From the NCBI RefSeq assembly GCF_002420705.1, contig NZ_DIIM01000005.1, forward strand, positions 484,034 to 548,033: a DNA stretch of 64,000 nucleotides, read 5' to 3'. The stretch is from Sphingobacterium sp. UBA5670. Lineage in GTDB: Bacteria; Bacteroidota; Bacteroidia; Sphingobacteriales; Sphingobacteriaceae. The position numbers were made by a program, and so were the translations under genes. Each line of letters begins with the position of its first letter. The first letter of the stretch is position 1. Of this stretch, positions 36,604-46,575 are shown one piece after another. The notes under the pieces were generated by a model. That model was not told the origin of the DNA. It made no database searches and saw only the letters and a list, made by a program, of their open reading frames with translations.

Positions 36604-39000
36604 ATGAAGTTACGTTATTTTATTTCCATGCTCATTTTATTGCAGCTTCAACTTGTATCTGGACAGGGACGTGCCACAATCAGCTTTAATGAAAACTGGC
36701 ATTTTACGTTGCAGGATCACCTCGGTTTTCGCTTGAACGACGGGGATACCCAAGTTTGGGAATCGGTGGAATTACCCCATGACTGGAGTATCAAAGCTGA
36801 TTTTTCCGCTAGCTACCCAGCAGGTAATGCCGGTGGAGCATTGCCTGGCGGAATTGGCTGGTATAGTAAGGAGTTTAAGCTACCGACCGCAGATCAGGGT
36901 AAAAATATACAGTTGTACTTTGGCGGAGTTTACCGTTATGCAGAAATATGGATTAATGGTGTTTATTTTGGGAAAAAGCCCAATGGTTACCTCTCTTTTA
37001 TACTGGATCTGACTCCGCATCTTAAATTTGGGAATCAGCCCAACCGGATCGCTATTCGTGTGGACAATAGTAAACAGCCAAACTCCCGGTGGTATTCAGG
37101 TTCCGGAATCTACCGTGATGTTTACCTGATCAAGACGGGTGCAGTACAACTCGATGAACAGGAGACTTTTATCACCACGCCCGAGACACATGGTGAATTG
37201 GGGCAGTTGAAAGTACTTTCTAAATTGAAGAAGTTGGCGCGACCTAAAGGCGTTGCAGGGAATAAATATCAAATTACAGTATGGGATCCCAAAGGAAATA
37301 TACTGTTGAAAAAAACAGGTGTTGACAAAGATGGATATATTGATGCATCACTTCAAGTGGAAAAACCACAGTTGTGGGATCCAAAGTCGCCAAACTTATA
37401 TCGTGTACAACTCGCTCTTTTAAATAAAAATAATACAATTGAAGATCAAATCGAAAAGCGAATTGGATTCCGGACAATTCGGTTTGATGCAAAAACAGGA
37501 TTTTACCTCAATGGGGAAGCCCTAAAAATCTTAGGAGTCTGCATGCATCATGATTTGGGTGCGTTAGGGGCTGCTTTTAATAAGTCCGCTGCAAAACGGC
37601 AGCTTGTGATGATGAAAGAAATGGGCGCGAACGCCATTCGTACTGCGCATAATCCGCCGGCTGAAGAACTACTCGATCTCTGCGATGAAATGGGAATTTT
37701 GGTCTATAACGAAGCATTTGACATGTGGAAAAAGCGAAAAAATAAGTTCGACTACCACATTGACTTTCCTACGGAACACCTTAAGGATATTGAAACATGG
37801 GTGCGTCGAGATCGTAATCATGCTTCGGTTATTCTATGGAGCATCGGAAATGAAATCCGGGAGCAATTTGACTCCACGGGTATTGCCTTAACGCAAGAAA
37901 TGGCCAAATTGGTAAAATCTTTGGATCCAACACGCCCCGTTACAGCCGCCTTGACCGAAAATAATTATGTAAAGAACTTTATCGCACAGGCAGAGGCTTT
38001 GGATGTACTGGGCTTCAACTACAAACATGAAGATTATGATAAATTACCTGTAGAATTTAAAAATATACCGCTGTTGGCATCAGAAACTGTTTCTGCCTTA
38101 CAGACTAGAGGGGTGTATGACAAATTGCAAGATACGATTCAGCTGTGGCCAGCATCATCAAAGGACAAATATGTCGTCAATGGTAATCCTGATTTTACGG
38201 TTTCGGCCTATGATAATGTTGCTGCCTATTGGGGTACAAGCCATGAGAAAGCCTGGCTAGCGGTTAAGAACCGTCCTTTTTTGGCGGGAACATTTGTCTG
38301 GACCGGCTTCGATTATCTTGGGGAGCCTGTTCCTTACCCTTATCCTGCAAGAAGCTCTTATTATGGTATTGTTGATCTTGCTGGTATTCCCAAAGATGTG
38401 TACTACATGTATCAGTCTGAATGGACAAACCAGGATGTCCTTCATCTTTTACCGCATTGGAATTGGAAAGCTGGCGATAGTGTAGATGTATGGGCCTATT
38501 ATAATAAGGCTGATGATGTCGAACTATTTCTCAATGGCAAGAGTCTGGGAACTTCAGCTAAAACCGGAGATCGTCTGCACGCCAGCTGGAAGGTGCCTTT
38601 TGAAAAGGGGGAATTGAAAGTCGTTAAAAAACGAGATGGTAAAGTTGTTCAGGAAACAAGTATGCGTACAGCGGGAGATGCTAATAGGGTAAAAGTCTCC
38701 TTAGAACATGAAAAATATGCCACAGGGGAATCCCGTGATCTATACTTTGTCACAGCAGAACTGGTGGATCAGGAAGGAAACTCCGTCTTGCTAAATGATC
38801 AGGAAATTGAGTTCATTGTAAAGGGGGATGCGAAAGTTCTGGGAACCGACAATGGATTTCAGGCCGATCTAAGGGGATTGCATCGTCCCAACAGAAAAAC
38901 ATTTAAAGGGAAAGCATTAGGAATTATTCAAAAAATAGCTGATACGCCTTGCACTGTAATAATCCGTTCGGCTTTGGGAGACCAACAAATTATGATCTAA
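36604..39000 (+). CDS. GH2 family beta-galactosidase-like enzyme
   Basis: This is 798 aa from ATG 36604, where a signal peptide begins (MKLRYFISMLILL..., cleavage near VSGQG). An open frame extends to 36562 but overlaps the hairpin and lacks a leader, so the later start was chosen. Domains are the sugar-binding jelly-roll (VELPHDWSIKADF, SRWYSGSGIYRDVYL), an immunoglobulin-like domain (PQLWDPKSPNLYRVQL), a TIM barrel and C-terminal DUF4982-like and Ig-like domains. E417 (WSIGNEIREQ) is the acid/base and E494 (LLASETVSAL) the nucleophile. This type of GH2 is often beta-galactosidase. It closes the first long gene block. Confidence 0.88.
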   Translation: MKLRYFISMLILLQLQLVSGQGRATISFNENWHFTLQDHLGFRLNDGDTQVWESVELPHDWSIKADFSASYPAGNAGGALPGGIGWYSKEFKLPTADQGKNIQLYFGGVYRYAEIWINGVYFGKKPNGYLSFILDLTPHLKFGNQPNRIAIRVDNSKQPNSRWYSGSGIYRDVYLIKTGAVQLDEQETFITTPETHGELGQLKVLSKLKKLARPKGVAGNKYQITVWDPKGNILLKKTGVDKDGYIDASLQVEKPQLWDPKSPNLYRVQLALLNKNNTIEDQIEKRIGFRTIRFDAKTGFYLNGEALKILGVCMHHDLGALGAAFNKSAAKRQLVMMKEMGANAIRTAHNPPAEELLDLCDEMGILVYNEAFDMWKKRKNKFDYHIDFPTEHLKDIETWVRRDRNHASVILWSIGNEIREQFDSTGIALTQEMAKLVKSLDPTRPVTAALTENNYVKNFIAQAEALDVLGFNYKHEDYDKLPVEFKNIPLLASETVSALQTRGVYDKLQDTIQLWPASSKDKYVVNGNPDFTVSAYDNVAAYWGTSHEKAWLAVKNRPFLAGTFVWTGFDYLGEPVPYPYPARSSYYGIVDLAGIPKDVYYMYQSEWTNQDVLHLLPHWNWKAGDSVDVWAYYNKADDVELFLNGKSLGTSAKTGDRLHASWKVPFEKGELKVVKKRDGKVVQETSMRTAGDANRVKVSLEHEKYATGESRDLYFVTAELVDQEGNSVLLNDQEIEFIVKGDAKVLGTDNGFQADLRGLHRPNRKTFKGKALGIIQKIADTPCTVIIRSALGDQQIMI

Positions 39001-39088
39001 GCACAGTTAGATATTTTTCACGAATGAACAGCTAAATTGACAGTAAAATAATAACCATATTAAACAAATTAAATCTAATAACTCAACT

Positions 39089-42000
39089 ATGAACAAAAAC
39101 AAGATTAATCTCGGAAAAATGACATTGGGGGCCCCTGCTTCCGGTTCAAAGTATCCGATGTTAATGCTCTTTTGCAGCAGTTTTATACTCGGAAGTCCAT
39201 TGATTTCCAATGCTGCGTTACATGCCACTACGATTTATAAAGTCACGGTAGATCAGGAAAAAGAAATAAAAGGTAGAGTTACGGATGAGCAGGGAAATCC
39301 TATTGTTGGCGCTACTGTAACAGTGGTCAACTCGACGCAGTCTACCTCTTCCAACGCGATGGGAGAATTTACACTTAAAATAACAGGGGATAGTGGCACC
39401 ATCAAAATCACTTCGATGGGCTATTCGGAAAATTTATTAACAGTAAGAGTTGGGAATAGTGCCAATGTTGTATTAAGAAAAGATGAACAAGCACTGGAGG
39501 AAGTCGTTGTCATCGGTTATGGAACGGCCAAACGTCGGGATCTAACCGGCGCCGTAGCTTCCGTTAAATCCGAAGAGATTATGATGACGCCAACAGCCAA
39601 TGTGATGGACGCCCTTCAGGGAAAGGTCTCCGGCCTAGATATCACTAAATCATCCGGACGTGCAGGAGCCAATGTCGGTGCGAGCCTACGGGGCAATAGG
39701 TCTTTCAGTGGTGATAATAATCCGCTCTATATTATTGATGGTATTCCAGGGGATTTTACGAGTTTAAATCCCAGCGATATCGAATCCATAGACATTCTGA
39801 AAGATGCCTCGTCGACGGCAATCTATGGTTCAGCGGGTTCAAATGGTGTAATTATTATTACGACAAAACAGGGCAAAGCCGGTAAAGCGATTGTGAATTT
39901 TGATTCCTATTTTGGGTATAATGGATTCCCCAAATATCCCCATGGATTGCTGGGAGACGATTATATGAAACTTAAAAGGGAAGCCTATCGGGGTGAGCAT
40001 GGTAACTATCCGGAATTTGCCAATAATATTTTTAAAAATCCTGCACAGCTAGAGGCTTATGAAAATGGCAAATGGGTAGACTGGATGGACCTGGTTTTAA
40101 AAGACGGAATCCAACAGAACTATAGCTTTTCAGTGAACGGGGGGAATGAAAAAACAAAAGCTTTTTTGTCGCTCAACTATAACGATGAAGAAGGCCTTAT
40201 CAAAAATGATAATAGTAAAAAGTACGCAGTAAGAGCAAATATTGATCATAAACTCTCTGACCTGTTTAAAGTAGGTACGAATTTACAGTATACGTATAAG
40301 GATAATAACCAGGCTGCACAAAATGTATTCGGTAACAGTTTGACCTTTTTGCCTTTAGGTGATGCTTTTGATGCCGACGGTAATATCAATCATATTCCAG
40401 TGGACGGAGTCACCAACCCTTTATCCGATCAGATTAAGGATCAGTATAAAAATAATATCCTGAACAATTATTTTGCGGGCAATGCCTATCTTGATTTTAC
40501 GCCGGTCAAAGGATTTTCCTTTCGTTCAATTTTTGGTGCGACGATTGGCTCTCAACGGACGGGAAGATATTTTGGCTCGCAGTCAATTGCAAATCCGGAG
40601 GCTGGATTCAAATTGCCTGCAGCTGTTATCATCAATGACAGAAATTACAACTACCGTTGGGAAAATATCCTGAATTATGAATTTAACCTACGTGAAGATC
40701 ATCATTTTGCGCTTACTGGAGTCACATCATGGTCAAAAAACCAAGCAGAGCAGGCCTATGCGGGCGGATCGGGATTCGACCTTGACTCCTATTCTTTCCA
40801 CAACCTGAGTGCGGCCACAACGTCTGTAATCCGCTCTTCTTATATTGGTTCACAGTCAATGTCTTATGTAGGTCGGATCAACTATAACTATCAAGGCCGG
40901 TACCTGCTATCCATTTCCAGCCGTTGGGATGGTGTTTCTCGATTATCCGAAGGCAACAAATGGGATGTATTTCCAGCAGGAGCTTTTGCCTGGCGTGTGA
41001 GCGACGAGCAGTTCTTTGCGCCATTGAAAAGCAAAATATCGGAGTTAAAGCTACGCGCTGGTTATGGTGTCACCGGTAATTCTGGTGGTGTAGGGGCTTA
41101 CGGTACGCAAGCAGGGGGATATAATGCACCTAAACCGGTAGGTTTTGGTGAAAGTACGCTCGGCCCGGCCTTTATTCTGAATCAACAACTGGCGAATAGG
41201 GACCTGGGCTGGGAGAAGTCGTATACGACCAATATTGGTCTCGATGCACAATTTTTGAACCAACGAGCCAACCTGACCATTGATTGGTATAATACTGAAA
41301 CGAAGGATCTACTCTTTCTGAGAGATATGCCAGCTTCACTGGGCGGCTCCTGGGGTGCCCCTTTCAAGATGTGGCAGAATATTGGTGCAACAAACAATAG
41401 GGGCTTTGAACTCGCATTAAATACAAAAAATATTCAGGGAGATAGTTTTATCTGGAATTCAACATTGACTTTTGCGGCGAATAAAGAACGTGTGACCTCA
41501 CTACCGGGGGGGAAAGACCTGATTTCAAATAACCTATTTCTAAATCAGCCGATCAAAACGTTTTTTGATTATCAATACCTCGGTATTTGGCAGGAAAGTG
41601 AAGCGGAGCAGGCGTCCTTATTCAATTCCAAACCTGGTGATATCAAGTTAGCCACCGATGGTACCTTCGATGAGGAAGGTATGCATGCCTACGGAGCCAA
41701 AGATAAACGTATTCTTGGATCTGCGGTTCCGAAATGGACCGGTGGATTTCAGAATAACTTCAAGTATCAAAACTGGGACCTTTCGGTCTTTTTAACGGCA
41801 AGATGGGGACAGATGCTGTCCAATAACTTGATCACACGTTACGATCCGACAACAGGTGTCGGAAATAGTCCCGACGATATAGATTATTGGACACCAGAAA
41901 ATCCAGGCGCTTATTTGCCAAGACCAGGATTACATTCCTCGACCAGTGGTTATATCGGGTTTGATGCGTTGAAATACGTGGATGGATCCTATTTCAAGAT

Positions 42001-42205
42001 TCGAAATATCACTTTGGGCTATAGTTTGCCGAAATCATTTATTAAGCGGCTTTCCATGGAACGTTTCCGTTTTTATGCAACCGCTAACAATCCGTTCATC
42101 TTTACGAAAAGCGACTTGTTAAAGTATCAGGATCCCGAATCCAACGGTTCGGATAATTTTCCTTTGACCAAGCAGTTTGTTGTCGGATTGAATGTTACTT
42201 TTTAA
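39089..42205 (+). CDS. SusC/RagA-like TonB-dependent outer-membrane transporter (pair 2)
   Basis: This 1038-aa protein begins a second transport unit after an 88-bp gap. The long leader (about 1-45) is followed by a carboxypeptidase-regulatory-like domain (IKGRVTDEQGNPIVGATV), a TonB-box-like EEVVVIGYGTAKRRDL, a plug (LYIIDGIPGDF, SIDILKDASSTAIYGS, GVIIITTKQGK) and the barrel ending FVVGLNVTF. There is no STN domain. It is clearly different from the first SusC, so the locus probably imports two kinds of oligosaccharide. The partner SusD gene begins 12 bp after the stop. Confidence 0.95.
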   Translation: MNKNKINLGKMTLGAPASGSKYPMLMLFCSSFILGSPLISNAALHATTIYKVTVDQEKEIKGRVTDEQGNPIVGATVTVVNSTQSTSSNAMGEFTLKITGDSGTIKITSMGYSENLLTVRVGNSANVVLRKDEQALEEVVVIGYGTAKRRDLTGAVASVKSEEIMMTPTANVMDALQGKVSGLDITKSSGRAGANVGASLRGNRSFSGDNNPLYIIDGIPGDFTSLNPSDIESIDILKDASSTAIYGSAGSNGVIIITTKQGKAGKAIVNFDSYFGYNGFPKYPHGLLGDDYMKLKREAYRGEHGNYPEFANNIFKNPAQLEAYENGKWVDWMDLVLKDGIQQNYSFSVNGGNEKTKAFLSLNYNDEEGLIKNDNSKKYAVRANIDHKLSDLFKVGTNLQYTYKDNNQAAQNVFGNSLTFLPLGDAFDADGNINHIPVDGVTNPLSDQIKDQYKNNILNNYFAGNAYLDFTPVKGFSFRSIFGATIGSQRTGRYFGSQSIANPEAGFKLPAAVIINDRNYNYRWENILNYEFNLREDHHFALTGVTSWSKNQAEQAYAGGSGFDLDSYSFHNLSAATTSVIRSSYIGSQSMSYVGRINYNYQGRYLLSISSRWDGVSRLSEGNKWDVFPAGAFAWRVSDEQFFAPLKSKISELKLRAGYGVTGNSGGVGAYGTQAGGYNAPKPVGFGESTLGPAFILNQQLANRDLGWEKSYTTNIGLDAQFLNQRANLTIDWYNTETKDLLFLRDMPASLGGSWGAPFKMWQNIGATNNRGFELALNTKNIQGDSFIWNSTLTFAANKERVTSLPGGKDLISNNLFLNQPIKTFFDYQYLGIWQESEAEQASLFNSKPGDIKLATDGTFDEEGMHAYGAKDKRILGSAVPKWTGGFQNNFKYQNWDLSVFLTARWGQMLSNNLITRYDPTTGVGNSPDDIDYWTPENPGAYLPRPGLHSSTSGYIGFDALKYVDGSYFKIRNITLGYSLPKSFIKRLSMERFRFYATANNPFIFTKSDLLKYQDPESNGSDNFPLTKQFVVGLNVTF

Positions 42206-42217
42206 TGCCAATATGTT

Positions 42218-43996
42218 ATGAAAATCAACTATTTTAATATACTGTTATGTGCTGGCCTTTTTCTAAATTCCTGTGGTCTTGATGAATATAATCCCTCAGG
42301 GGTCACTGTGGATAAAGTCGCAGAAAATAAGGCCGGTTTCGATAAACTAATCAATAGCTGTTATTTTGATTTGCCACGTTATTTCTACGGGCGAAACTTC
42401 TTACTTGTTACCGAAGGAGGAACAGATTTATGGACTTCCGATCTCAATTCAAATAACAACCAAAATTATTTAAAATATGCTTCCGGTGGCTCCATGTCCA
42501 TAGACATGGCTAAGGATTACTGGAATGGTGCTTATGATGCCATCAATTACTGCAACATTGTCATCGGTAGGGTAGATCAGGTCAAAGATTTTTCTAGTGA
42601 GCAAGAAAAACTGGAAAAAGTTGCCCAAGCTTATTTTTTAAGAGGATTGTATTATTTCCATTTGGTCGAACAGTTTGGTCCTTGTCCGCTCAATCTCACG
42701 GAGACAACTACAGCCAATACTGCCGCCATACGTACACCTGTGTTGGAAATTTATGAAAAATGTATCCTGCCCGATCTGAGATTTGCGGCAGAGCACTTGC
42801 CTGTAGGACCTACAGAAGCCGGGCGACCAAGTCAGAAAGCTGCATTGGGTCTATTGGCCAAGGTTTGTTTGCAGACAAAAGAATATAATACCAATCAGTA
42901 CCTAGGGGAAGCTTTGCAGACGGCAAAAAAATTGATTGATAATCAAGCGAGTTATAATGTGCGTTTGTATGCCTCCTTTATAGACAATTTTAATGCGGTA
43001 AATAATAAGAAAAACGCCGAAGCACTTTACCAGATTCCTTATTCTCAGGAGTATGGGTCCACCAACGTATACGATCACAACAATGATTTTAAACGGTTCT
43101 ATTGTACGCCGACAACATTTGGAGCGATCCAGTCCGCTGGATTTCAAACCGAAATTGGCCGGTGGTCCGGAGGAACATTTATGCCGACTAAATACCTGCT
43201 TGATGTATTTAAAAATGATGATAATACTTTAGATCCAAGATATGCGATTTCTTTCCAGACGCAGTGGCTTTCCAATGCTGATTACAATTGGAGCAGGGAT
43301 GCTATTGTGCAGTTCGATCGTGATGCAAATGCTGTTGCTGTAGGAACTAATCTCCCAAAAGGAGCCTTAGCGCTTAAAGTTTCCCGTGAGGGTGAGACTG
43401 GTTATGCGGAAGAAAAAAAGATGCAATTTCAACAACATTACATTTGGCTTGACCTGGAAGATGTATATGGTGTTGATAACAAGGTGAAAATGAAGTATAC
43501 AAGGACTAATCAGCAGCCTGGGCAGGTGGACAACCCGTTCATTGGTTTCTATCCATCCTTGGTGAAATTTAATTCAGGCTCGTTAATCAGTCCTAAGGCA
43601 AACAGCTTTACCAGCGATGCTTATGCTACTGTTATGCGTTTGGGAGAAGTATACCTCATTGCCGCCGAAGCCTCCTTTCACTTAAATGGTGCAAATGGAA
43701 CAGCCGCTAACTACATCAATGTATTACGCGACCGGGTAGGGGCCAAGCAGATTACTGCTGGAGATATCACTGCCCAGTTTATACTTGATGAGCGTGCTCG
43801 TGAACTGTGCGGCGAGTATACACGTTGGTATGACTTGAAACGCATGGGCAAATTGAACCGGTCTTATTTGATGGCGGTCAATCCTGATGTCGGACAATAT
43901 TTTAAGGATGGTGTACACGGCCTTCGGCCAATTCCGCAAGGGCAGATGGACGCCATTAGTAACCCCGGTGAATTTCTTCAGAATAATGGCTATTAA
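42218..43996 (+). CDS. SusD/RagB-like nutrient-binding outer-membrane lipoprotein (pair 2)
   Basis: This 592-aa surface lipoprotein has Cys19 in the lipobox LNSC. SusD-type segments are AYFLRGLYYFHLVEQFGPCPLNL (about 140-160), GEVYLIAAEASFHLNG (about 475-490) and the C-terminal ERARELCGEYTRWYDLKRMG. It partners the SusC-like protein encoded directly upstream. The ligand is not determinable, but the downstream GH141/mutarotase fusion suggests deoxy-sugar-containing pectin fragments. Confidence 0.94.
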   Translation: MKINYFNILLCAGLFLNSCGLDEYNPSGVTVDKVAENKAGFDKLINSCYFDLPRYFYGRNFLLVTEGGTDLWTSDLNSNNNQNYLKYASGGSMSIDMAKDYWNGAYDAINYCNIVIGRVDQVKDFSSEQEKLEKVAQAYFLRGLYYFHLVEQFGPCPLNLTETTTANTAAIRTPVLEIYEKCILPDLRFAAEHLPVGPTEAGRPSQKAALGLLAKVCLQTKEYNTNQYLGEALQTAKKLIDNQASYNVRLYASFIDNFNAVNNKKNAEALYQIPYSQEYGSTNVYDHNNDFKRFYCTPTTFGAIQSAGFQTEIGRWSGGTFMPTKYLLDVFKNDDNTLDPRYAISFQTQWLSNADYNWSRDAIVQFDRDANAVAVGTNLPKGALALKVSREGETGYAEEKKMQFQQHYIWLDLEDVYGVDNKVKMKYTRTNQQPGQVDNPFIGFYPSLVKFNSGSLISPKANSFTSDAYATVMRLGEVYLIAAEASFHLNGANGTAANYINVLRDRVGAKQITAGDITAQFILDERARELCGEYTRWYDLKRMGKLNRSYLMAVNPDVGQYFKDGVHGLRPIPQGQMDAISNPGEFLQNNGY

Positions 43997-44063
43997 TAGT
44001 ATTCTTATATGGTTATAAGCCAAGCAGAAACGAAATAGTATGATATTTTAAAATTATTTAAAG

Positions 44064-46574
44064 ATGAAGCAGACAATTCTCATATGGGTTCTTATAGTTT
44101 TTTCGCTAGCTGCATTCTCAGCTCAGGGAGGAGAGATCTATGTGGGTAAACAAAGCAACAAGGAACGACGGGATGGCACCCGGGGAGCTCCATTTTCATG
44201 TTTGGAGGATGCCCTACGTGAGGCTAGGGAATGGCGACGATTAAACGATCCACGCATGCATCAGGGCATCACAATCTGGATTCAAGACGGACAGTATGTG
44301 CCTTCCCAAACAATTTTTATCCGACCTGAAGATAGTGGGACTGCCCAAAGTCCCACATGGATAAAATCAGTGGGCAGAGAAGCTATATTGTCCGGAGGGG
44401 TTACTATTGAAGGTTGGCTGCCCGTAAAAAATGACAAGCGATTGGATCCTGCTATTGCCAAATATGTTATGGTGGCAAATGCACCCCAGGTCGGTGGCAA
44501 ATACCTTTCTTTCCGCCAATTGTGGGTTGGCTCACGTAAGGCGATTCGTGCAGAAAGTCATGATGATGCCCATTTGCCACGGATTATTAATTGGGATTTT
44601 AAGAAGCAGGCTGCTATTATTCCTAACGTATTTCCTGAAAAATTTCACTATAAAGCCGGAATGGAATTTTTTATCCATCAATGGTGGGCAATAGCACAGC
44701 TTCGTATTCGTGAGACGATTGTTACTAGAGATAGTATCACACTATTTTTTCATGAACCGGAAGGGAAAATTCAGAACGAACATCCTTGGCCAAAGCCATG
44801 GCTATCCAAAGAACATGGCAACTCTGCTTTTCGCTTAGTGAATGCGCTTGAATTCTTGGATCAACCCGGAGAATGGTATTTAGATGAAGAAAATCATCAG
44901 GTATATTATTACAAAAGACCTGATGAAAATTTAGACCAGTTAGATGTTGTGGCTCCTTACCTGGAGACAATTCTGACAATGCAAGGTACATTAGAGACGC
45001 CTGTTAGCCATGTGTATATCGAAGGGTTGAAATTTCAGCATAGTGCCTGGTTAAGACCTCATTATTACGGTCATGTTGCTTTACAGGCAGGTATGTATTT
45101 TTTGGATGCGTATAAATTAGCTAAGCCGGGGACTGTTGATAAAGCTGGGCTGGAAAATCAGGCTTGGTTGGGTCGGCCGCAAGCTGCGGTTCTACTTAGT
45201 CATACCGCGTTTACGAAAATTTCTGCCTGCGATTTTGCCCATTTGGCCGCGACAGGCATAGACTATCGGGCGGGCAATTTAAAAGATAGTTTAAATGGAA
45301 ATCTATTTCAGGATATTGGCGGATCCGGAATATTGCTCGGTCAGTTCTCAGACGAACAAATGGAAGCACATTTGCCTTTTCAGCCCAACAACGAGCGTAT
45401 CTTGACCGATGGTGTTGTCGTCAGCAACAATCTAATCCAAGATATTGGAAATGAGGATTGGGGAACGGTGGGGATTGGCGCTGGATTTGTCCGCAATGTA
45501 GCTATTACGAACAATGAATTGCTGGATCTTCCGTACACAGGAATCAGCTTGGGCTGGGGCTGGACACCTACAGTCAATGCTATGCGAAATAATCGTGTTT
45601 TAAAAAATAAGATCACACGTTATGGCAAATACATGTATGATGTAGCTGGTATTTACACTTTATCGGCACAACCCGGAACAAAAATTCAGGAAAATTATAT
45701 TGATAGCATCTATGTGTCACCTTATGCGCATATTCCTGATCATTGGTTTTATCTCTATACCGATGAGGGTTCTGCCTATATGAATGTCAGCAACAACTGG
45801 TTCCCATCTAATAAAATATTGCAAAATGCCAATGGGCCGAGTGTTGAGTGGATAAAAAATGGTCCCGATGCGGATGCCTGGGTCAAAGACGAAGCAGGTA
45901 TCGGTCTGCGTTATACCTATTTGTTGCCTGAAAAACGATCAATTCCTAAAAATGCATCTTTCAATGCCTATATTCCTTTTACCAAACCTGTTTTTTTCCA
46001 GATCTATGATCCGCAACAGAAATTGACAACACAAGCAATCAAAGGATTTTTGGCAAAAGAAGGAGTGGGTGCTGAACAGATATATCGATGGAACGATTAC
46101 ACGCTAGTGATGACGAGTGATGAGATTGGTAAAAAATTAGCGAGTGCGTGGATTGCTCATTATCCTGAGGTTGAATACAAGTTGTTTACCGATCTGTTCT
46201 ACGACTTTGACCGAAGCCGCTGTGCTGGTAAAAAAGAGATTGATACAGATTTTGTGCTACTGACCGCCCAATTGATCGATGATAAGAAAGGACAGGAGGC
46301 CTATTACAACGCACATAAAACACAATTTAAAGAATGGCCCGAGGTTGCGGCAGGTTTCTGTAACGCTGGATTTGAAGAAGTGCTCGTCTATCGCAATGGG
46401 CGTCAGCTGATGTTATATATTTCTTTTCCAAAAGGACAGGATTTTAAAACAATTGATCCGTTGACAACAAAGGATAATCCACGAGTTGTGGAGTGGAACA
46501 AACTCATGAGTTCCTATCAGGAAGGTATTCCCGGAACCCAAAAAAATGAAACATGGATTTTTTATAAACAGTAA
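44064..46574 (+). CDS. Secreted GH141-like beta-helix enzyme fused to L-rhamnose-mutarotase-like domain
   Basis: This 836-aa protein has a signal peptide (about 1-22). Residues about 25-640 match right-handed beta-helix enzymes of GH141 type: GTRGAPFSCLEDALREAR, ILSGGVTIEGW, and helix turns such as VSNNLIQDIG and ITNNELLDLPYTGISLGWGW. Characterised GH141 includes an alpha-L-fucosidase from the rhamnogalacturonan II pathway. Residues about 730-836 resemble the RhaM/DUF718 L-rhamnose mutarotase family: YYNAHKTQFKEWPEV with H751, a VYRNGRQLMLYI strand and NPRVVEWNKLM. Residues about 650-715 may be a degenerate second copy. The fusion would release a deoxy sugar and interconvert its anomers outside the cytoplasm. 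The fusion is seen; the activities are inferred. Confidence 0.65.
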   Translation: MKQTILIWVLIVFSLAAFSAQGGEIYVGKQSNKERRDGTRGAPFSCLEDALREAREWRRLNDPRMHQGITIWIQDGQYVPSQTIFIRPEDSGTAQSPTWIKSVGREAILSGGVTIEGWLPVKNDKRLDPAIAKYVMVANAPQVGGKYLSFRQLWVGSRKAIRAESHDDAHLPRIINWDFKKQAAIIPNVFPEKFHYKAGMEFFIHQWWAIAQLRIRETIVTRDSITLFFHEPEGKIQNEHPWPKPWLSKEHGNSAFRLVNALEFLDQPGEWYLDEENHQVYYYKRPDENLDQLDVVAPYLETILTMQGTLETPVSHVYIEGLKFQHSAWLRPHYYGHVALQAGMYFLDAYKLAKPGTVDKAGLENQAWLGRPQAAVLLSHTAFTKISACDFAHLAATGIDYRAGNLKDSLNGNLFQDIGGSGILLGQFSDEQMEAHLPFQPNNERILTDGVVVSNNLIQDIGNEDWGTVGIGAGFVRNVAITNNELLDLPYTGISLGWGWTPTVNAMRNNRVLKNKITRYGKYMYDVAGIYTLSAQPGTKIQENYIDSIYVSPYAHIPDHWFYLYTDEGSAYMNVSNNWFPSNKILQNANGPSVEWIKNGPDADAWVKDEAGIGLRYTYLLPEKRSIPKNASFNAYIPFTKPVFFQIYDPQQKLTTQAIKGFLAKEGVGAEQIYRWNDYTLVMTSDEIGKKLASAWIAHYPEVEYKLFTDLFYDFDRSRCAGKKEIDTDFVLLTAQLIDDKKGQEAYYNAHKTQFKEWPEVAAGFCNAGFEEVLVYRNGRQLMLYISFPKGQDFKTIDPLTTKDNPRVVEWNKLMSSYQEGIPGTQKNETWIFYKQ

Positions 46575-46575
46575 A

